DNA from: Candidatus Methanomethylophilaceae archaeon
GTDB lineage: Archaea; Thermoplasmatota; Thermoplasmata; Methanomassiliicoccales; Methanomethylophilaceae
Direction of reading: 5' to 3'
Length of the DNA stretch: 64,000 nt
Assembly (NCBI GenBank): GCA_017461225.1
Contig: JAFTYV010000035.1
Span: forward strand, 1-64,000
In this document: piece by piece, positions 33,170-42,374 of the stretch
Layout: every line of letters starts with the position of its first letter
Numbering within the stretch: position 1 is the stretch's first letter
The notes under the pieces: model-generated
Seen by the model: the letters and a program-made list of their open reading frames with translations, nothing else
Database searches by the model: none
What the model was told of the DNA's origin: nothing
Translations under genes and position numbers: made by a program

Positions 33170-34267
33170 TCAGAGGAGCTGCTCCGCACAGTACGGGCAG
33201 AACCTGGGGGTCTTGGGGAGACCGCTGATGTCCTGTCCGCAGTACGGGCAGTTCCTGAAGCGGGGTGCGCCGTCCGTCGGTTGTGTGGGCTGCTGGACGG
33301 GCGCCGCCTGGGGTGCGGCGGGCTGCGCGCCCAGGGGCTGGACCTGGGGCGACGGCTTGCCGCAGTTGTTGCAGAACCTGTACGGGTTGTCGTTGGCTCC
33401 GCCGCAGTACGGGCAGAGCACCTGGGGCCTCTGCTGGGCCTGGACGCCCTGGACGGGTTGCTGCTGGAGCTGCTGGTACATCTGGGGGAACAGGAGCATG
33501 CCCGTGCCCATCGCGGCACCGCCCTCGGAGTTGCCGATGGCGTCGGCCATCCTGTCCATGACCTCGTACCTCTTGAACGCCTCTCCGTTCGCGCTGCTGA
33601 ACTGGAGGTACTCGAAGATCTTCTTCTGGTCTTCGTCGGTGGTCCTGACCTCGGCGATCTTCAGCGACAGGAGCTCCACACCCCTCTGCGCGAAGTACTG
33701 CTCGATCAGCACCTTCGTGGTCGTGGATGCGACCTCGAGGTTGTTCATGACCTCCATGTAGTACTGCCTGCTGAGCTGCTGGGTGACCTGTTCGTTGATG
33801 AACGCCCTCATGAAGGTGTTCAGGTCCCCCGTCGTGTACGATCCGAGTCCGCCGAGCACCTGTGTGAAGAACACGGGGACGTCGGACACGCGGAACTGGT
33901 AGTCCCCGTTCGCCATCAGGGTGATGGGGACCTCGTAGCCCTGTGCGGCCTTGATCATCCCGCGTATGCCCCATCTCCCGTTGAACATCTTCAGGGAGAT
34001 GTAGACGATCTGCACCTTGAAGGGGGTCTCCTTGTACCCGAGGGCCATCTGGTAGAGCTTGGTCAGCCACGGGATGTTGCTGCTGGTGACCAGGTGCCTG
34101 CCGGGTTCGAGGGCCCCGGTGAGCTGCCCGTCCCTGATGAACACGGCCACCGCGTGCTCGGGGACGGTCACGGACGTGAGCGTCCTCAGGTCGTCGTGTT
34201 CGTAGGAGTAGATTATGTCGTCCGGCCCCTGGGAGTCCCAGGTGACCACGTTCGTCTTGCCCATCAT
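33170..34267 (-). CDS. SPFH-domain protein with two C-terminal zinc ribbons (YdjI-like)
   Basis: A 365-residue protein. Residues about 20-240 form an SPFH/band-7 domain of the virion-core-like (YdjI) type (VPEHAVAVFIRDGQLTGAL, YISLKMFNGRWG, DYQFRVSDVPVFF). A Gln/Pro-rich linker follows, then two double-cysteine zinc ribbons (CPYCGG ... FCNNCG and CPYCGQ ... FCPYCAE). There is no membrane helix. In Bacillus, YdjI works with YdjG and YdjH in membrane-stress responses and PspA recruitment. This gene ends a five-gene operon containing a zinc-ribbon YdjG-like protein, which supports a comparable role here by analogy. Confidence 0.8.
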   Translation of the reverse strand: MMGKTNVVTWDSQGPDDIIYSYEHDDLRTLTSVTVPEHAVAVFIRDGQLTGALEPGRHLVTSSNIPWLTKLYQMALGYKETPFKVQIVYISLKMFNGRWGIRGMIKAAQGYEVPITLMANGDYQFRVSDVPVFFTQVLGGLGSYTTGDLNTFMRAFINEQVTQQLSRQYYMEVMNNLEVASTTTKVLIEQYFAQRGVELLSLKIAEVRTTDEDQKKIFEYLQFSSANGEAFKRYEVMDRMADAIGNSEGGAAMGTGMLLFPQMYQQLQQQPVQGVQAQQRPQVLCPYCGGANDNPYRFCNNCGKPSPQVQPLGAQPAAPQAAPVQQPTQPTDGAPRFRNCPYCGQDISGLPKTPRFCPYCAEQLL

Positions 34268-34803
34268 TCACCACCGTCCTTGTCGAATCCCCTCATCACG
34301 GTCTCCCTGCGGCCGTAGTCCTCTATCATGGAGTCCACGGTCCTCTCGAACGCCCTCAGGATGGCGGACGCATCCCCTCCCGAGTCCACCGTCGCGAGGA
34401 TGTCCGACGCACCCTGCCTGAGGGATGCGATGCCGTCCATCAGGGCGGCGTCCCACCTGATCAGGGCGTCCAGGTCGTCCTCGAGGATCTTCACCGCGGC
34501 GTGGAACCCCGAGTATCCGTTGACGGCCTTCCTGATGTCGGTGTCGTACCGGTCCACCTTGGTCCTGATCCTCTCCACGTCCAGCATGAGGGCCGGCTGC
34601 GAGACAAGGTCCCTCTGTATCGTGGCCAGGTCCTGCTTGGTCCCCTGCACCGCACGGGACAGCTCGTTGCGGATCGCCCTGTCCTCCTCCCTGCGGAGGT
34701 TCTTCTCCCTGTACCCCCTGTAGACGGGCACGTACATCTTGATCCTCTCGACAAGGGACATGTCGTCCCTCATCTCGGTCCTTACAGTGTTGTCGAGTGC
34801 CAT
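34264..34803 (-). CDS. Helical protein of unknown function (SPFH operon)
   Basis: A 179-residue, charged, largely helical protein with long heptad-like stretches (about 50-90 and 105-175). It has no membrane segment, signal or cysteine cluster. It overlaps the SPFH gene by ATGA, so the two are made together. It could be the coiled-coil partner that PspA supplies in bacterial versions, but the sequence shows no clear PspA match, so this is only an analogy. Confidence 0.7.
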   Translation of the reverse strand: MALDNTVRTEMRDDMSLVERIKMYVPVYRGYREKNLRREEDRAIRNELSRAVQGTKQDLATIQRDLVSQPALMLDVERIRTKVDRYDTDIRKAVNGYSGFHAAVKILEDDLDALIRWDAALMDGIASLRQGASDILATVDSGGDASAILRAFERTVDSMIEDYGRRETVMRGFDKDGGE

Positions 34804-34806
34804 TTC

Positions 34807-35178
34807 TCACACACCCCTGTTCTTGACTGCCATGATGATCCCGACGACCGCGATGACCACGATGATGACGACCGCGGTGTACAGGACCTCGTCCGTGAGG
34901 CTGTACACGAGCCCCGCGGCACCCACGCCGGCCAGGAGGGATCCCCCCACGACCGACAGGTCCGACTCGGACGGTCCGAAGCCGTCCTCGTCCCTTCCCT
35001 TGAAGAGCGCCGTGAACGCCAGGTAGATTCCGAAAACTATGAAGACCATCCAGAGCGCATCCAGTCCGTCCCCGGTCTCCATGTACAGCAGGATGCCGAG
35101 TGCCACGGACAGCAGGAGAACACCGACCGAAACGGCGCTCCACGTCCTCTGGGACAGTCCCTTCCCTTTTCCTTCCAT
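34807..35178 (-). CDS. Small multi-pass membrane protein (SPFH operon)
   Basis: A 123-residue protein with four predicted membrane helices (AVSVGVLLLSVALGILLYM, ALWMVFIVFGIYLAFTALF, VVGGSLLAGVGAAGLVYSL, VVIIVVIAVVGIIMAV) and a short acidic loop between the second and third. It sits between the zinc-ribbon protein and the helical protein with gaps of 13 and 3 bases. It is the only membrane-spanning member of the operon and therefore the likely membrane anchor of any complex. No family recognised. Confidence 0.72.
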   Translation of the reverse strand: MEGKGKGLSQRTWSAVSVGVLLLSVALGILLYMETGDGLDALWMVFIVFGIYLAFTALFKGRDEDGFGPSESDLSVVGGSLLAGVGAAGLVYSLTDEVLYTAVVIIVVIAVVGIIMAVKNRGV

Positions 35179-35191
35179 ATGGTTTCCCTCC

Positions 35192-36736
35192 TCAGATCTT
35201 GATTATCCTCTGCATCTCCGGTGATCCTAGGGATGCGGGTTCCAGTCCGTCCAGCTCCCCGGGGAGCGAGACGGAGCCGCCCGTCACGGTGCACGGTATG
35301 TACACGAGCCCCTTGACGTACGGTTTGCTGAGCTTCAGTTTGGAGTGCGACGACGCGCACTGCTTCAGGTACTCCTCCACCAGCCTGACGGCCTCCATGC
35401 GCGTGGACAGGGGCACCACGACCTGTCTGGCGCCCGGTCTGTTCTCGGACGCGGAGGCGGTGAGCCTGCCGACGCCCTTCCCGCCGCTGATGCTGTCCTC
35501 GTTGCCCTTTATCCTGTCAAGGATGGAGCTCTGGGGGGCCATCGCAAAGATGTCCGTGAGCCCCCTGCGGGGGTTGGACAGCGCCTCCGCACTGAGGGTG
35601 AACGTGGCGGGTATGAGGATGTCCTCGGACACCTCGACCACCTTCTTGGAGAACAGCCCGCCGGTGGTGAAGCTGTACTTCAGGTCGACGTCCCAGAACG
35701 GGTACAGGGTGTCCCCCGCGCCGGAGCATATCGGGAGCGTCCCGTCGCTCTTGGCGGTGGATATGGCCTCTATGTACCCGAACAGCTCCCTGTCCCTCTC
35801 CGCCTTCCTCAGGAGCTGGTTCCAGGACGGGTTGTTGGGGTACTCCACGCTGGTGACGCTGTTCAGGAGCTCAAGGGTCCTGAGCGGGTCGGACGAGGTG
35901 CCGGAGGCGACCATGTCCGTGATGTTCTTCAGGGTCCTGCTCTGCGCGATCTCCACGTCCACCGCCCTGATCATCATCGCGAGGCGAGGGTTCGCCAGGA
36001 TGTCCGCCTTGGACCTCTCCAGCATGGATATCGCCTCCCCGACCCTCATGGAGCATCCGAGCGTGTCGCCGTTCAGGACCATGTCCGATGCCGTGCAGAC
36101 CTCGGACAGCGCATCCAGGCGGCCGGCGAGGGCGGAGTAGCCGTCGTGTCCCCTGATGGCGTCCGCGGATTCCCTGAAGTTCTTGGACATCAGCGCGAAG
36201 CGTCCGGGGGTGGTGTCCGTCGTGAGCTTGGAGTTGTTGACGATGAGGGCGTACGCCGTGGCCACGTCCTCGGCCTCCCTGACGGCCCTCCTGTTGGCGT
36301 CGTCCACGGCCAGCGGCTCGATGCTCTTGAGCTTGGCGTTGAACTCGAACGCCTGGGTGGAGGTGTGCTTCGACCTCAGGACCTCCCCCTTGGAGAAGGG
36401 GAGGACTATGAGCGGGGAGGATACCGTCGTGTTGAGTGCGAAGCGGTACTCGTTGATCTCCAGGTCGAGCATCGGCTTCACGTTGTTGATGTATATGCTG
36501 TGCCTGGCGACGGGGTCCACGTTCTCCTGCTGCGCGAGGGAGAACCCTCCGGGGATCGCCCTGCTTATCCAGGACTGGATCTGCCCCATCATCTGGTCCA
36601 TGTACGCCTTGGCGTCCACCCTCTGCTGGGTGGTGCCGCAGCTCCTGCACGTAACGTACGGGGATTCGGACTCGACGTCCTCGCGGTCCAGGGGTGCGCC
36701 GCAGTACTTGCACCTCAGTTCGACCATCCCGTCCAT
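35192..36736 (-). CDS. Large zinc-ribbon protein, YdjG-like (SPFH operon)
   Basis: A 514-residue protein with an N-terminal zinc ribbon (CKYCGAPL ... CRSCGTTQ, residues about 9-34), followed by a long mixed alpha/beta region with no recognised domain. The arrangement, a TFIIB-like ribbon followed by a large domain and encoded beside an SPFH gene, resembles Bacillus YdjG. An in-frame ATG at 36727 (MVELRCKYCG) is an equally plausible start. It lies one base after the TPR-like gene. The function is unknown; a scaffold role in the operon's complex is inferred. Confidence 0.72.
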   Translation of the reverse strand: MDGMVELRCKYCGAPLDREDVESESPYVTCRSCGTTQQRVDAKAYMDQMMGQIQSWISRAIPGGFSLAQQENVDPVARHSIYINNVKPMLDLEINEYRFALNTTVSSPLIVLPFSKGEVLRSKHTSTQAFEFNAKLKSIEPLAVDDANRRAVREAEDVATAYALIVNNSKLTTDTTPGRFALMSKNFRESADAIRGHDGYSALAGRLDALSEVCTASDMVLNGDTLGCSMRVGEAISMLERSKADILANPRLAMMIRAVDVEIAQSRTLKNITDMVASGTSSDPLRTLELLNSVTSVEYPNNPSWNQLLRKAERDRELFGYIEAISTAKSDGTLPICSGAGDTLYPFWDVDLKYSFTTGGLFSKKVVEVSEDILIPATFTLSAEALSNPRRGLTDIFAMAPQSSILDRIKGNEDSISGGKGVGRLTASASENRPGARQVVVPLSTRMEAVRLVEEYLKQCASSHSKLKLSKPYVKGLVYIPCTVTGGSVSLPGELDGLEPASLGSPEMQRIIKI

Positions 36737-36737
36737 G

Positions 36738-37658
36738 TTACCTACTCATCCTCAGCATGGAGATCTGGGATTGGAGCGCGGCGATCTCCGCCTGGAGCCT
36801 GGCCTCGGTCCTCCTGATCTCCGCTATCGAGTCGTTGTAGTACTTCCTGGAGATCTCGTCCGACCTGTTGGAGACGGCGCTGTAGCACGCACGGCAGATG
36901 TAGATGTGGGTCGTGCCCTCGGGTTTGGACTTCCCGACCCCTCCCGTGCCGTCGTCCAGGCACGGGGAGACCTCGGAGGGCGCACTGAAGAAGTGTATGC
37001 CCTCCCCGGTGGCGATCCTGCCGCAGATCCAGCATTTGCAGGTGCGGGCGTACGACCTGATCCTCTCGAGGTTGGCGTCCCCGCTCTGACCGTTCTGCTG
37101 CCTGTACCCCGCGGCGATCTGCTCGTACTCCGCCGCCTTCTGCGGGTCGTCCCAGACGGTGAGGTCGGACAGGGTCTCGTAGGATGTGGCCATGAGGTTG
37201 AAGAACTCGGTCATGCCGGTCACGGTCGAGTCGTTGCGGAACAGTTCGAGGACGATCAGGTTCCTGTCCCCTATCTCCGACTGGAACCTCACCGCGACCT
37301 CCTGCAGCCCCTCCGCCCTGGTCCTCTTGTCGGATGTGCCGAGGAGCTCCAGCTTGCGCTTGGTGAGCTCGCACTCCCTGTCGAGGTCCGCGCAGGAGAC
37401 CGTCACGAGACCGAACTCGAACTCGGTCGCCGTGCTGTTGGAGATGGCGGTCCTGACCCTGCCGTACGCCGAAGGGTCCGTGAGGCGGGTCCTGAGGTCG
37501 ATCAGCGCGATCTTTATCGCCGCGACGTCGTCGACACCGCCGTCCTTGTCGATGGATTTCTGGAAGACGTTGCGCGCCTTCTCGTACTCGCCGCGTTTTA
37601 GCAGTTCCTTGGCGTCCTCGTAGAGGTCGTTGCCGTCCTTGAACAGTTTGAAGGCCAT
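36738..37658 (-). CDS. TPR-like protein with C-terminal zinc-binding region (SPFH operon leader)
   Basis: A 306-residue protein that opens with a TPR-like helix pair (LYEDAKELLKRGEYEKARNVFQKSI). Near residue 210 CKCWICG and later YICRACY provide four cysteines, a split zinc ribbon. The C-terminus is a short coiled coil (RRTEARLQAEIAALQSQISMLR). The ATG at 37658 is about 36 bases after a TATA on the minus strand (TTTTATTAAC, near 37690-37699), making this the first gene of the five-gene operon. No family assigned. Confidence 0.72.
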   Translation of the reverse strand: MAFKLFKDGNDLYEDAKELLKRGEYEKARNVFQKSIDKDGGVDDVAAIKIALIDLRTRLTDPSAYGRVRTAISNSTATEFEFGLVTVSCADLDRECELTKRKLELLGTSDKRTRAEGLQEVAVRFQSEIGDRNLIVLELFRNDSTVTGMTEFFNLMATSYETLSDLTVWDDPQKAAEYEQIAAGYRQQNGQSGDANLERIRSYARTCKCWICGRIATGEGIHFFSAPSEVSPCLDDGTGGVGKSKPEGTTHIYICRACYSAVSNRSDEISRKYYNDSIAEIRRTEARLQAEIAALQSQISMLRMSR

Positions 37659-37763
37659 CTGTGATCGGTACCGTATATTCACGAGTGTTAATAAAATCAT
37701 TCTCCGGACCGCGGGCGGTCGGGGTCCGGCGGGTTCCCGGTGTCCCCCTCCCCCTTTTAAGAA

Positions 37764-37774
37764 TATTAATATAT
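37764..37774 (+). promoter_or_regulatory. TATA box of the glutamine synthetase gene
   Basis: TATTAATATAT lies about 28 bases before the ATG at 37798, consistent with a leaderless message. A second AT stretch (CTTTTAAG) lies just upstream. Confidence 0.55.
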
Positions 37775-37797
37775 CAGATTCGGTAGATTCGAGGTTC

Positions 37798-39978
37798 ATG
37801 TCCAACAGCAGGTTCAAGGCGGTCGAGACCGCGTTCGCACGCACCCCTGTGACGGCCGAGCCCCCGGCCGCAGCAACGTCCGAGTACTACGGATGCAACG
37901 TGTTCAACAGGAGGACGATGCGCAGGTACCTATCCGCGGACACCAGGAGGAAGGTCTACGAGGCGATCGAGGAGGGGCTGTCCCTCGACAGGGAGGTCGC
38001 CGAGCACGTGGCCGCGGGTATGAAGCGTTGGGCAATGGACATGGGCGCGACGCACTACACCCACTGGTTCCAGCCGCTGACGGGCGGCACCGCGGAGAAG
38101 CACGACTCCTTCTCGGAGCCCTACGGCAAGGACGAGTCCCTCGAGCAGTTCGCCGGGAAGCTGCTATGCCAGCAGGAGTCCGACGCATCCTCGTTCCCCA
38201 ACGGGGGACTCAGGAACACCTTCGAGGCAAGGGGGTACACCGCTTGGGACCCCTCGTCGCCCGCGTTCATCATCGGGGACACGATGTGCATCCCCACCGT
38301 CTTCATATCATACACCGGGGAGGCCCTCGACTACAAGGCCCCCCTCCTCAAATCCGAGACCGCCGTCAGCAAGGCGGTGGAGGACATCCTCGGCTACTTC
38401 GGCATGGAGGGCGAGAGGGTCGTCTCGTACCTCGGATGGGAGCAGGAGTTCTTCCTCGTGGACTCCGCGCTCTACTCGCAGCGCCCGGACCTCATGATGG
38501 CCGGGAGGACACTGGTCGGCCACAACTCCGCCAGGAACCAGCAGCTCGACGACCACTACTTCGGCTCAGTCCCCGGCAGGGTCCTGGAGTTCATGAGGGA
38601 CCTGGAGTTCGAGTGCTACAAGCTGGCGATCCCCATCAAGACTCGCCACAACGAGGTCGCGCCCAACCAGTTCGAGGTCGCACCCGTCTACGAGCAGTCC
38701 AACCTGGCCATAGATCACAACCTGCTCCTGATGGCCGTGATGAGGCGCGTCTCCACCAAGCACGGGTTCAAGGTGCTGTTCCACGAGAAGCCCTTCGACG
38801 GGGTCAACGGGTCCGGCAAGCACTGCACCTGGTCCATAGGCACCGAGTCGGGGATAGCCCTCATGTCCCCCGGGAAGACCGAGAGGGAGAACCTCAGGTT
38901 CCTCGTGTTCATGGCGAACGCCCTCAAGGCCGTCTACGACAACAACGCGCTCCTGAAGGCGTCCGTGCTCACCGCGTCCAACGCCCACAGGCTCGGTGCC
39001 AACGAGGCGCCCCCCGCCATCATATCGTCCTTCCTCGGGACGCAGGTCACGGAGGCGTTCAACGAGCTCCTGACCAACGACACCGTCAGGATCGAGGGCA
39101 AGTCCGAGTACAGCCTCGGGATCCCGCAGGTCCCCGAGCTGCTCCTGGACAACACCGACAGGAACAGGACCTCGTCCTTCGCGTTCACCGGCAACAGGTT
39201 CGAGTTCAGGGCGGTGGGCTCGTCCGCCAACTGCTCGTCCGCCATCACCGTGCTCAACACCGCGCTGGCTAACCAGCTCAGGATGTTCAAGGCGGCGGTC
39301 GACGCCCGCATAGCGGCCGGCTCCGATGTGACCGAGGCGCTGCTGGACGAGACCCGTGAGGTCTACCTCGGATGCAGGAACGTGTGCTTCGACGGAAACG
39401 GCTACTCCGAGGAGTGGAGGTGCGAGGCGAAGTGCCGCGGACTCGACTGTGAGACCAGCCCCCCGCTCGCGTTCGACGCATGCACCACCGAGAGGTCGAT
39501 CAGGCTCTTCGCCGAGACCGGTGTGATGAGCGAGGTCGAACTCAGGGCCAGGAACGAGATCCGCTGGGAGATCTACTCCAAGAAGATCGAGATCGAGGCC
39601 AGGGTCTTGGCGGACCTGACTACCAACCACATCCTCCCGGTCGCGGTCAGGTACCAGTCGATGCTCCTGGAGAACGTCACCATGATCAGGGACCTGTTCC
39701 CAGAGGACGAGTACATGAGGATGGCATCCGGCAAGATGCAGGTCATCCGCAGCATATCCTCGCACATAACGCAGTCCAGGGACGCGATGGCACGCATGCT
39801 CGCCTCGTGCGACGCCGCCATGGCGATGGAGTCCCAGCGCGACAGGGCGATCACCATGCACGACGGTGTCATCCCCCTGATGGAGGATATCAGATCCCAT
39901 GTCGACGAGCTCGAGATGATCGTCGATGACCAGATGTGGCCCCTCCCGAAGTACCGCGAGCTCCTTTTCATACGCTGA
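37798..39978 (+). CDS. glnN: Type III glutamine synthetase
   Basis: ATP-dependent synthesis of glutamine from glutamate and ammonia. The 726-residue length and the N-terminal CNVFNRRTMRRYL segment identify GSIII, not the 440-470 residue GSI usual in archaea. Active-site elements: GWEQEFFLVD (Glu ligands), KTRHNEVAPNQFEVAPVYE, VNGSGKHCTWSIG, NRTSSFAFTGNRFEFRAVGSS. GSIII is found mainly in Bacteroidetes, cyanobacteria and some Firmicutes, so gut-bacterial origin is plausible. Its codon use has adapted to the host. ATG chosen for TATA spacing and family N-terminus. Confidence 0.95.
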   Translation: MSNSRFKAVETAFARTPVTAEPPAAATSEYYGCNVFNRRTMRRYLSADTRRKVYEAIEEGLSLDREVAEHVAAGMKRWAMDMGATHYTHWFQPLTGGTAEKHDSFSEPYGKDESLEQFAGKLLCQQESDASSFPNGGLRNTFEARGYTAWDPSSPAFIIGDTMCIPTVFISYTGEALDYKAPLLKSETAVSKAVEDILGYFGMEGERVVSYLGWEQEFFLVDSALYSQRPDLMMAGRTLVGHNSARNQQLDDHYFGSVPGRVLEFMRDLEFECYKLAIPIKTRHNEVAPNQFEVAPVYEQSNLAIDHNLLLMAVMRRVSTKHGFKVLFHEKPFDGVNGSGKHCTWSIGTESGIALMSPGKTERENLRFLVFMANALKAVYDNNALLKASVLTASNAHRLGANEAPPAIISSFLGTQVTEAFNELLTNDTVRIEGKSEYSLGIPQVPELLLDNTDRNRTSSFAFTGNRFEFRAVGSSANCSSAITVLNTALANQLRMFKAAVDARIAAGSDVTEALLDETREVYLGCRNVCFDGNGYSEEWRCEAKCRGLDCETSPPLAFDACTTERSIRLFAETGVMSEVELRARNEIRWEIYSKKIEIEARVLADLTTNHILPVAVRYQSMLLENVTMIRDLFPEDEYMRMASGKMQVIRSISSHITQSRDAMARMLASCDAAMAMESQRDRAITMHDGVIPLMEDIRSHVDELEMIVDDQMWPLPKYRELLFIR

Positions 39979-39985
39979 GTCCGCC

Positions 39986-40002
39986 GCCGGGAGCCTCCCG
40001 GC
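39986..40002. terminator. GC hairpin after glutamine synthetase
   Basis: GCCGGGA pairs with TCCCGGC around GCC, 7 bases after the stop codon. Confidence 0.65.
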
Positions 40003-40065
40003 GACGGTCCGGCCCAACTCGGAGGCGGCGGTCCGAATGCCGTCGCCACCGTGCCTCCAATAAGC

Positions 40066-40077
40066 TATATTTATATA
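40066..40077 (+). promoter_or_regulatory. TATA box of the thermosome gene
   Basis: TATATTTATATA lies about 65 bases before the ATG, so this message has a leader of some 40 bases, unlike most genes here. The leader ends with GGAGG (40124-40128), a Shine-Dalgarno site 8 bases from the ATG. Leader plus strong site fits a highly expressed chaperonin. Confidence 0.65.
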
Positions 40078-40136
40078 GAAGAACAAACTTCACTTACCCT
40101 AGTATTCCGATTTAGGAAAAATTGGAGGAATAAAAT

Positions 40137-41765
40137 ATGGGTATGGGAAACGCCCCCGTCATCATCCTCAGAGAGGGTACGAAGAGGGACAAAGGTAAAG
40201 ATGCTCAGTTCAACAACATCGCAGCGGCAAGGGCCATCTCCGACGCAGTCAGGAGCAGCCTCGGACCCAGGGGAATGGACAAGATGCTCGTCGATTCCCT
40301 CGGGGACGTCGTCATCACCAACGACGGTGTGACCATCCTCAAGGAGATGGATGTCCAGCACCCCGCAGCGAAGATGCTCGTCGAGGTCGCCAAGACCCAG
40401 GACGCAGAGGTCGGAGACGGAACCACAACCTCCGTCATCCTCTCCGGTGAGCTCCTCAAGAAGGCCACCGACCTCATCGACGCCAACGTCCACCCCACCA
40501 TCATCGCAAGCGGATACAGGCTCGCCAACGAGAAGGCCCAGCAGGTCCTCATCGACACCGCGAAGAAGGTCTCCATCGACGACGTCGACACACTCAAGCT
40601 CATCGCACAGACCGCGATGATCTCCAAGTCCGTCAACACTTCCAAGGAGTACTTCGCCGACATGGTCGTCGACGCGGTCAAGACCGTCGTGGACGTCGAC
40701 CAGGACGGAAAGTACACCGTCGACCTCAAGAACATCCAGACCGTCAAGAAGGCAGGCGCCAAGATGGAGGAGTCCTACATCGTCAAGGGTCTCATCATCG
40801 ACAAGGAGCCCGTCCAGCCCTCCATGCCCAAGTCCGTCAAGGACGCCAAGATCGCACTGATCGATGCCGCATTCGAGGTCAAGAAGACCGAGATCGACGC
40901 CAAGATCCAGATCACCGACCCCAGCCAGCTCTCCGCATTCCTCGCAGAGGAGGAGAACATGCTGAAGGACATGGTCATGAAGGTCAAGGCCGCCGGAGCG
41001 AACGTCGTCTTCTGCCAGAAGGGAATCGACGACCTCGCACAGCACATGTTCGCCAGAGAGGGCATCTACGCCTGCAGGCGTGTCAAGAAGTCCGACATGG
41101 AGAGGCTCGGAAGGTCCACCGGTGCAAGCATCGTCAACAAGATCTCCGAGATCGACGCAGACGACCTCGGATACGCCGAGACCGTCGAGCTCAAGAAGGT
41201 CGAGGACGAGGAGATGACATTCATCACCGGCGTCAAGGAGCCCAAGACCGTCTCCGTCCTCGTCAGGGGAGGAACCAACCACGTCGCAGACGAGGTCGAG
41301 AGGTCCCTCGTCGACGCATGGTCCGTCGTCAGGGTCGCCATCGAGGACGGCATGATGGTCACCGGCGGAGGATCCACCGCAATGGAGATCGCCATGCAGC
41401 TCCGCGACTACGCCGCATCCGTCGGCGGAAGGGCGCAGATCGCCATCGAGGCGTACGCCTCCGCTATGGAGATCATCCCCTCCACACTCGCAGAGAACGC
41501 AGGTCTCGACCCCATCGACACCGTCATCGAGATGAGGAAGCAGCACAAGGAGGGCAAGAACTTCGCAGGACTCAACCCCTACACCGGAAAGGTCGAGGAC
41601 ATGTTCGCCCTCAACGTCATCGAGCCCTACAGGATCGGAAAGCAGGCCATCAACTCCGCAACCGATGCGGCCGTCATGATCCTCAGGATCGACGACGTCA
41701 TCGCATCCCAGGCCAGCCCCGTCCCCCAGTTCGGTGACGGAGCACCCTCCGGTCTGGACGACTGA
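40137..41765 (+). CDS. thsA: Thermosome subunit (group II chaperonin)
   Basis: ATP-driven folding chamber subunit, cytoplasmic. The 542-residue protein shows [12 protein letters not shown], the ATP-site [10 protein letters not shown] and the C-terminal [18 protein letters not shown] second ATG at 40143 could be used, but the first has the better Shine-Dalgarno spacing. The tail ends SGLDD and lacks the Gly-Met repeats seen in many thermosomes. It has extreme codon bias. It is separated from grpE by a terminator hairpin. Confidence 0.96.
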   Translation: MGMGNAPVIILREGTKRDKGKDAQFNNIAAARAISDAVRSSLGPRGMDKMLVDSLGDVVITNDGVTILKEMDVQHPAAKMLVEVAKTQDAEVGDGTTTSVILSGELLKKATDLIDANVHPTIIASGYRLANEKAQQVLIDTAKKVSIDDVDTLKLIAQTAMISKSVNTSKEYFADMVVDAVKTVVDVDQDGKYTVDLKNIQTVKKAGAKMEESYIVKGLIIDKEPVQPSMPKSVKDAKIALIDAAFEVKKTEIDAKIQITDPSQLSAFLAEEENMLKDMVMKVKAAGANVVFCQKGIDDLAQHMFAREGIYACRRVKKSDMERLGRSTGASIVNKISEIDADDLGYAETVELKKVEDEEMTFITGVKEPKTVSVLVRGGTNHVADEVERSLVDAWSVVRVAIEDGMMVTGGGSTAMEIAMQLRDYAASVGGRAQIAIEAYASAMEIIPSTLAENAGLDPIDTVIEMRKQHKEGKNFAGLNPYTGKVEDMFALNVIEPYRIGKQAINSATDAAVMILRIDDVIASQASPVPQFGDGAPSGLDD

Positions 41766-41785
41766 AACTACAACTGAAACCCATC

Positions 41786-41805
41786 GGAGGGGCCCATGCC
41801 CCTCC
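41786..41805. terminator. Perfect hairpin between the thermosome gene and grpE
   Basis: GGAGGGGC pairs with GCCCCTCC around CCAT, 20 bases after the thermosome stop. It separates the chaperonin transcript from grpE-dnaK-dnaJ. Confidence 0.65.
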
Positions 41806-41840
41806 CAACCACTTATTGAACGATTAAGAGGCAACCACGT

Positions 41841-42353
41841 ATGACTGGTAAGTCTAGAGAGATGGACGAGACCCCCGATGTCGGGGATGTGGAGATTCAG
41901 GAGGATGTCGTCGCCGACCCCCTCGCGGAGGCACAGGCCAAGGCCGATCAGTACCTCGACATGGCCAGGAGGCTCCAGGCTGACTTCGACAACTACCGCA
42001 AGCGCACACAGCGCGAGAACGAGGAGTTCCGCAAGTTCGCATGCTCGTCCATCGTTTCGGACCTCCTCACGATAGTCGACGACCTCGACCGTGCCCTGGA
42101 GCACGCGGGGGAGGAGACGGAGTTCGTCAAGGGGATCCGCGGTATCAGGGCGAACACGATGAAGGTCCTGGAGTCGAACGGTCTCCAGGAGATCCCCTCC
42201 GAGGGCAGGTTCGATCCCAACGTGCACGAGGCCCTGTGCACGGTGGAGGGGGAGGAGGACGACATGGTGGCCGAGGTGTTCCAGAAGGGATACACGCTGA
42301 ACGGCAGGGTCCTCAGGTACTCCAAGGTCAAGGTGACCAGGAAAACGTCTTAA
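41841..42353 (+). CDS. grpE: GrpE nucleotide exchange factor
   Basis: Cochaperone that releases ADP from DnaK. The 170-residue protein has an acidic N-terminus, a long coiled-coil helix with RRLQADFDNYRKRTQRENEEF, and the beta-domain FDPNVHEALCTVEGEEDD ... VAEVFQKGYTLNGRVLRYSKVKV, the family signature. It is first in grpE-dnaK-dnaJ, 21 bases before dnaK. The Hsp70 system is of bacterial origin in archaea. Confidence 0.95.
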   Translation: MTGKSREMDETPDVGDVEIQEDVVADPLAEAQAKADQYLDMARRLQADFDNYRKRTQRENEEFRKFACSSIVSDLLTIVDDLDRALEHAGEETEFVKGIRGIRANTMKVLESNGLQEIPSEGRFDPNVHEALCTVEGEEDDMVAEVFQKGYTLNGRVLRYSKVKVTRKTS

Positions 42354-42374
42354 AAACAAGGAAGGTGAGCAGAA

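Noticed and set aside
32781-33228. Two short plus-strand frames (32781-33017 and 32914-33228) in the gene-free interval
   Set aside because: No ribosome site, no recognisable sequence, and the second runs into the 3' end of the SPFH gene on the other strand.
33170-34267. A viral origin for the SPFH/zinc-ribbon protein, because relatives are labelled virion core proteins
   Set aside because: That label comes from a distant resemblance; the operon has no viral genes and its composition matches the chromosome.
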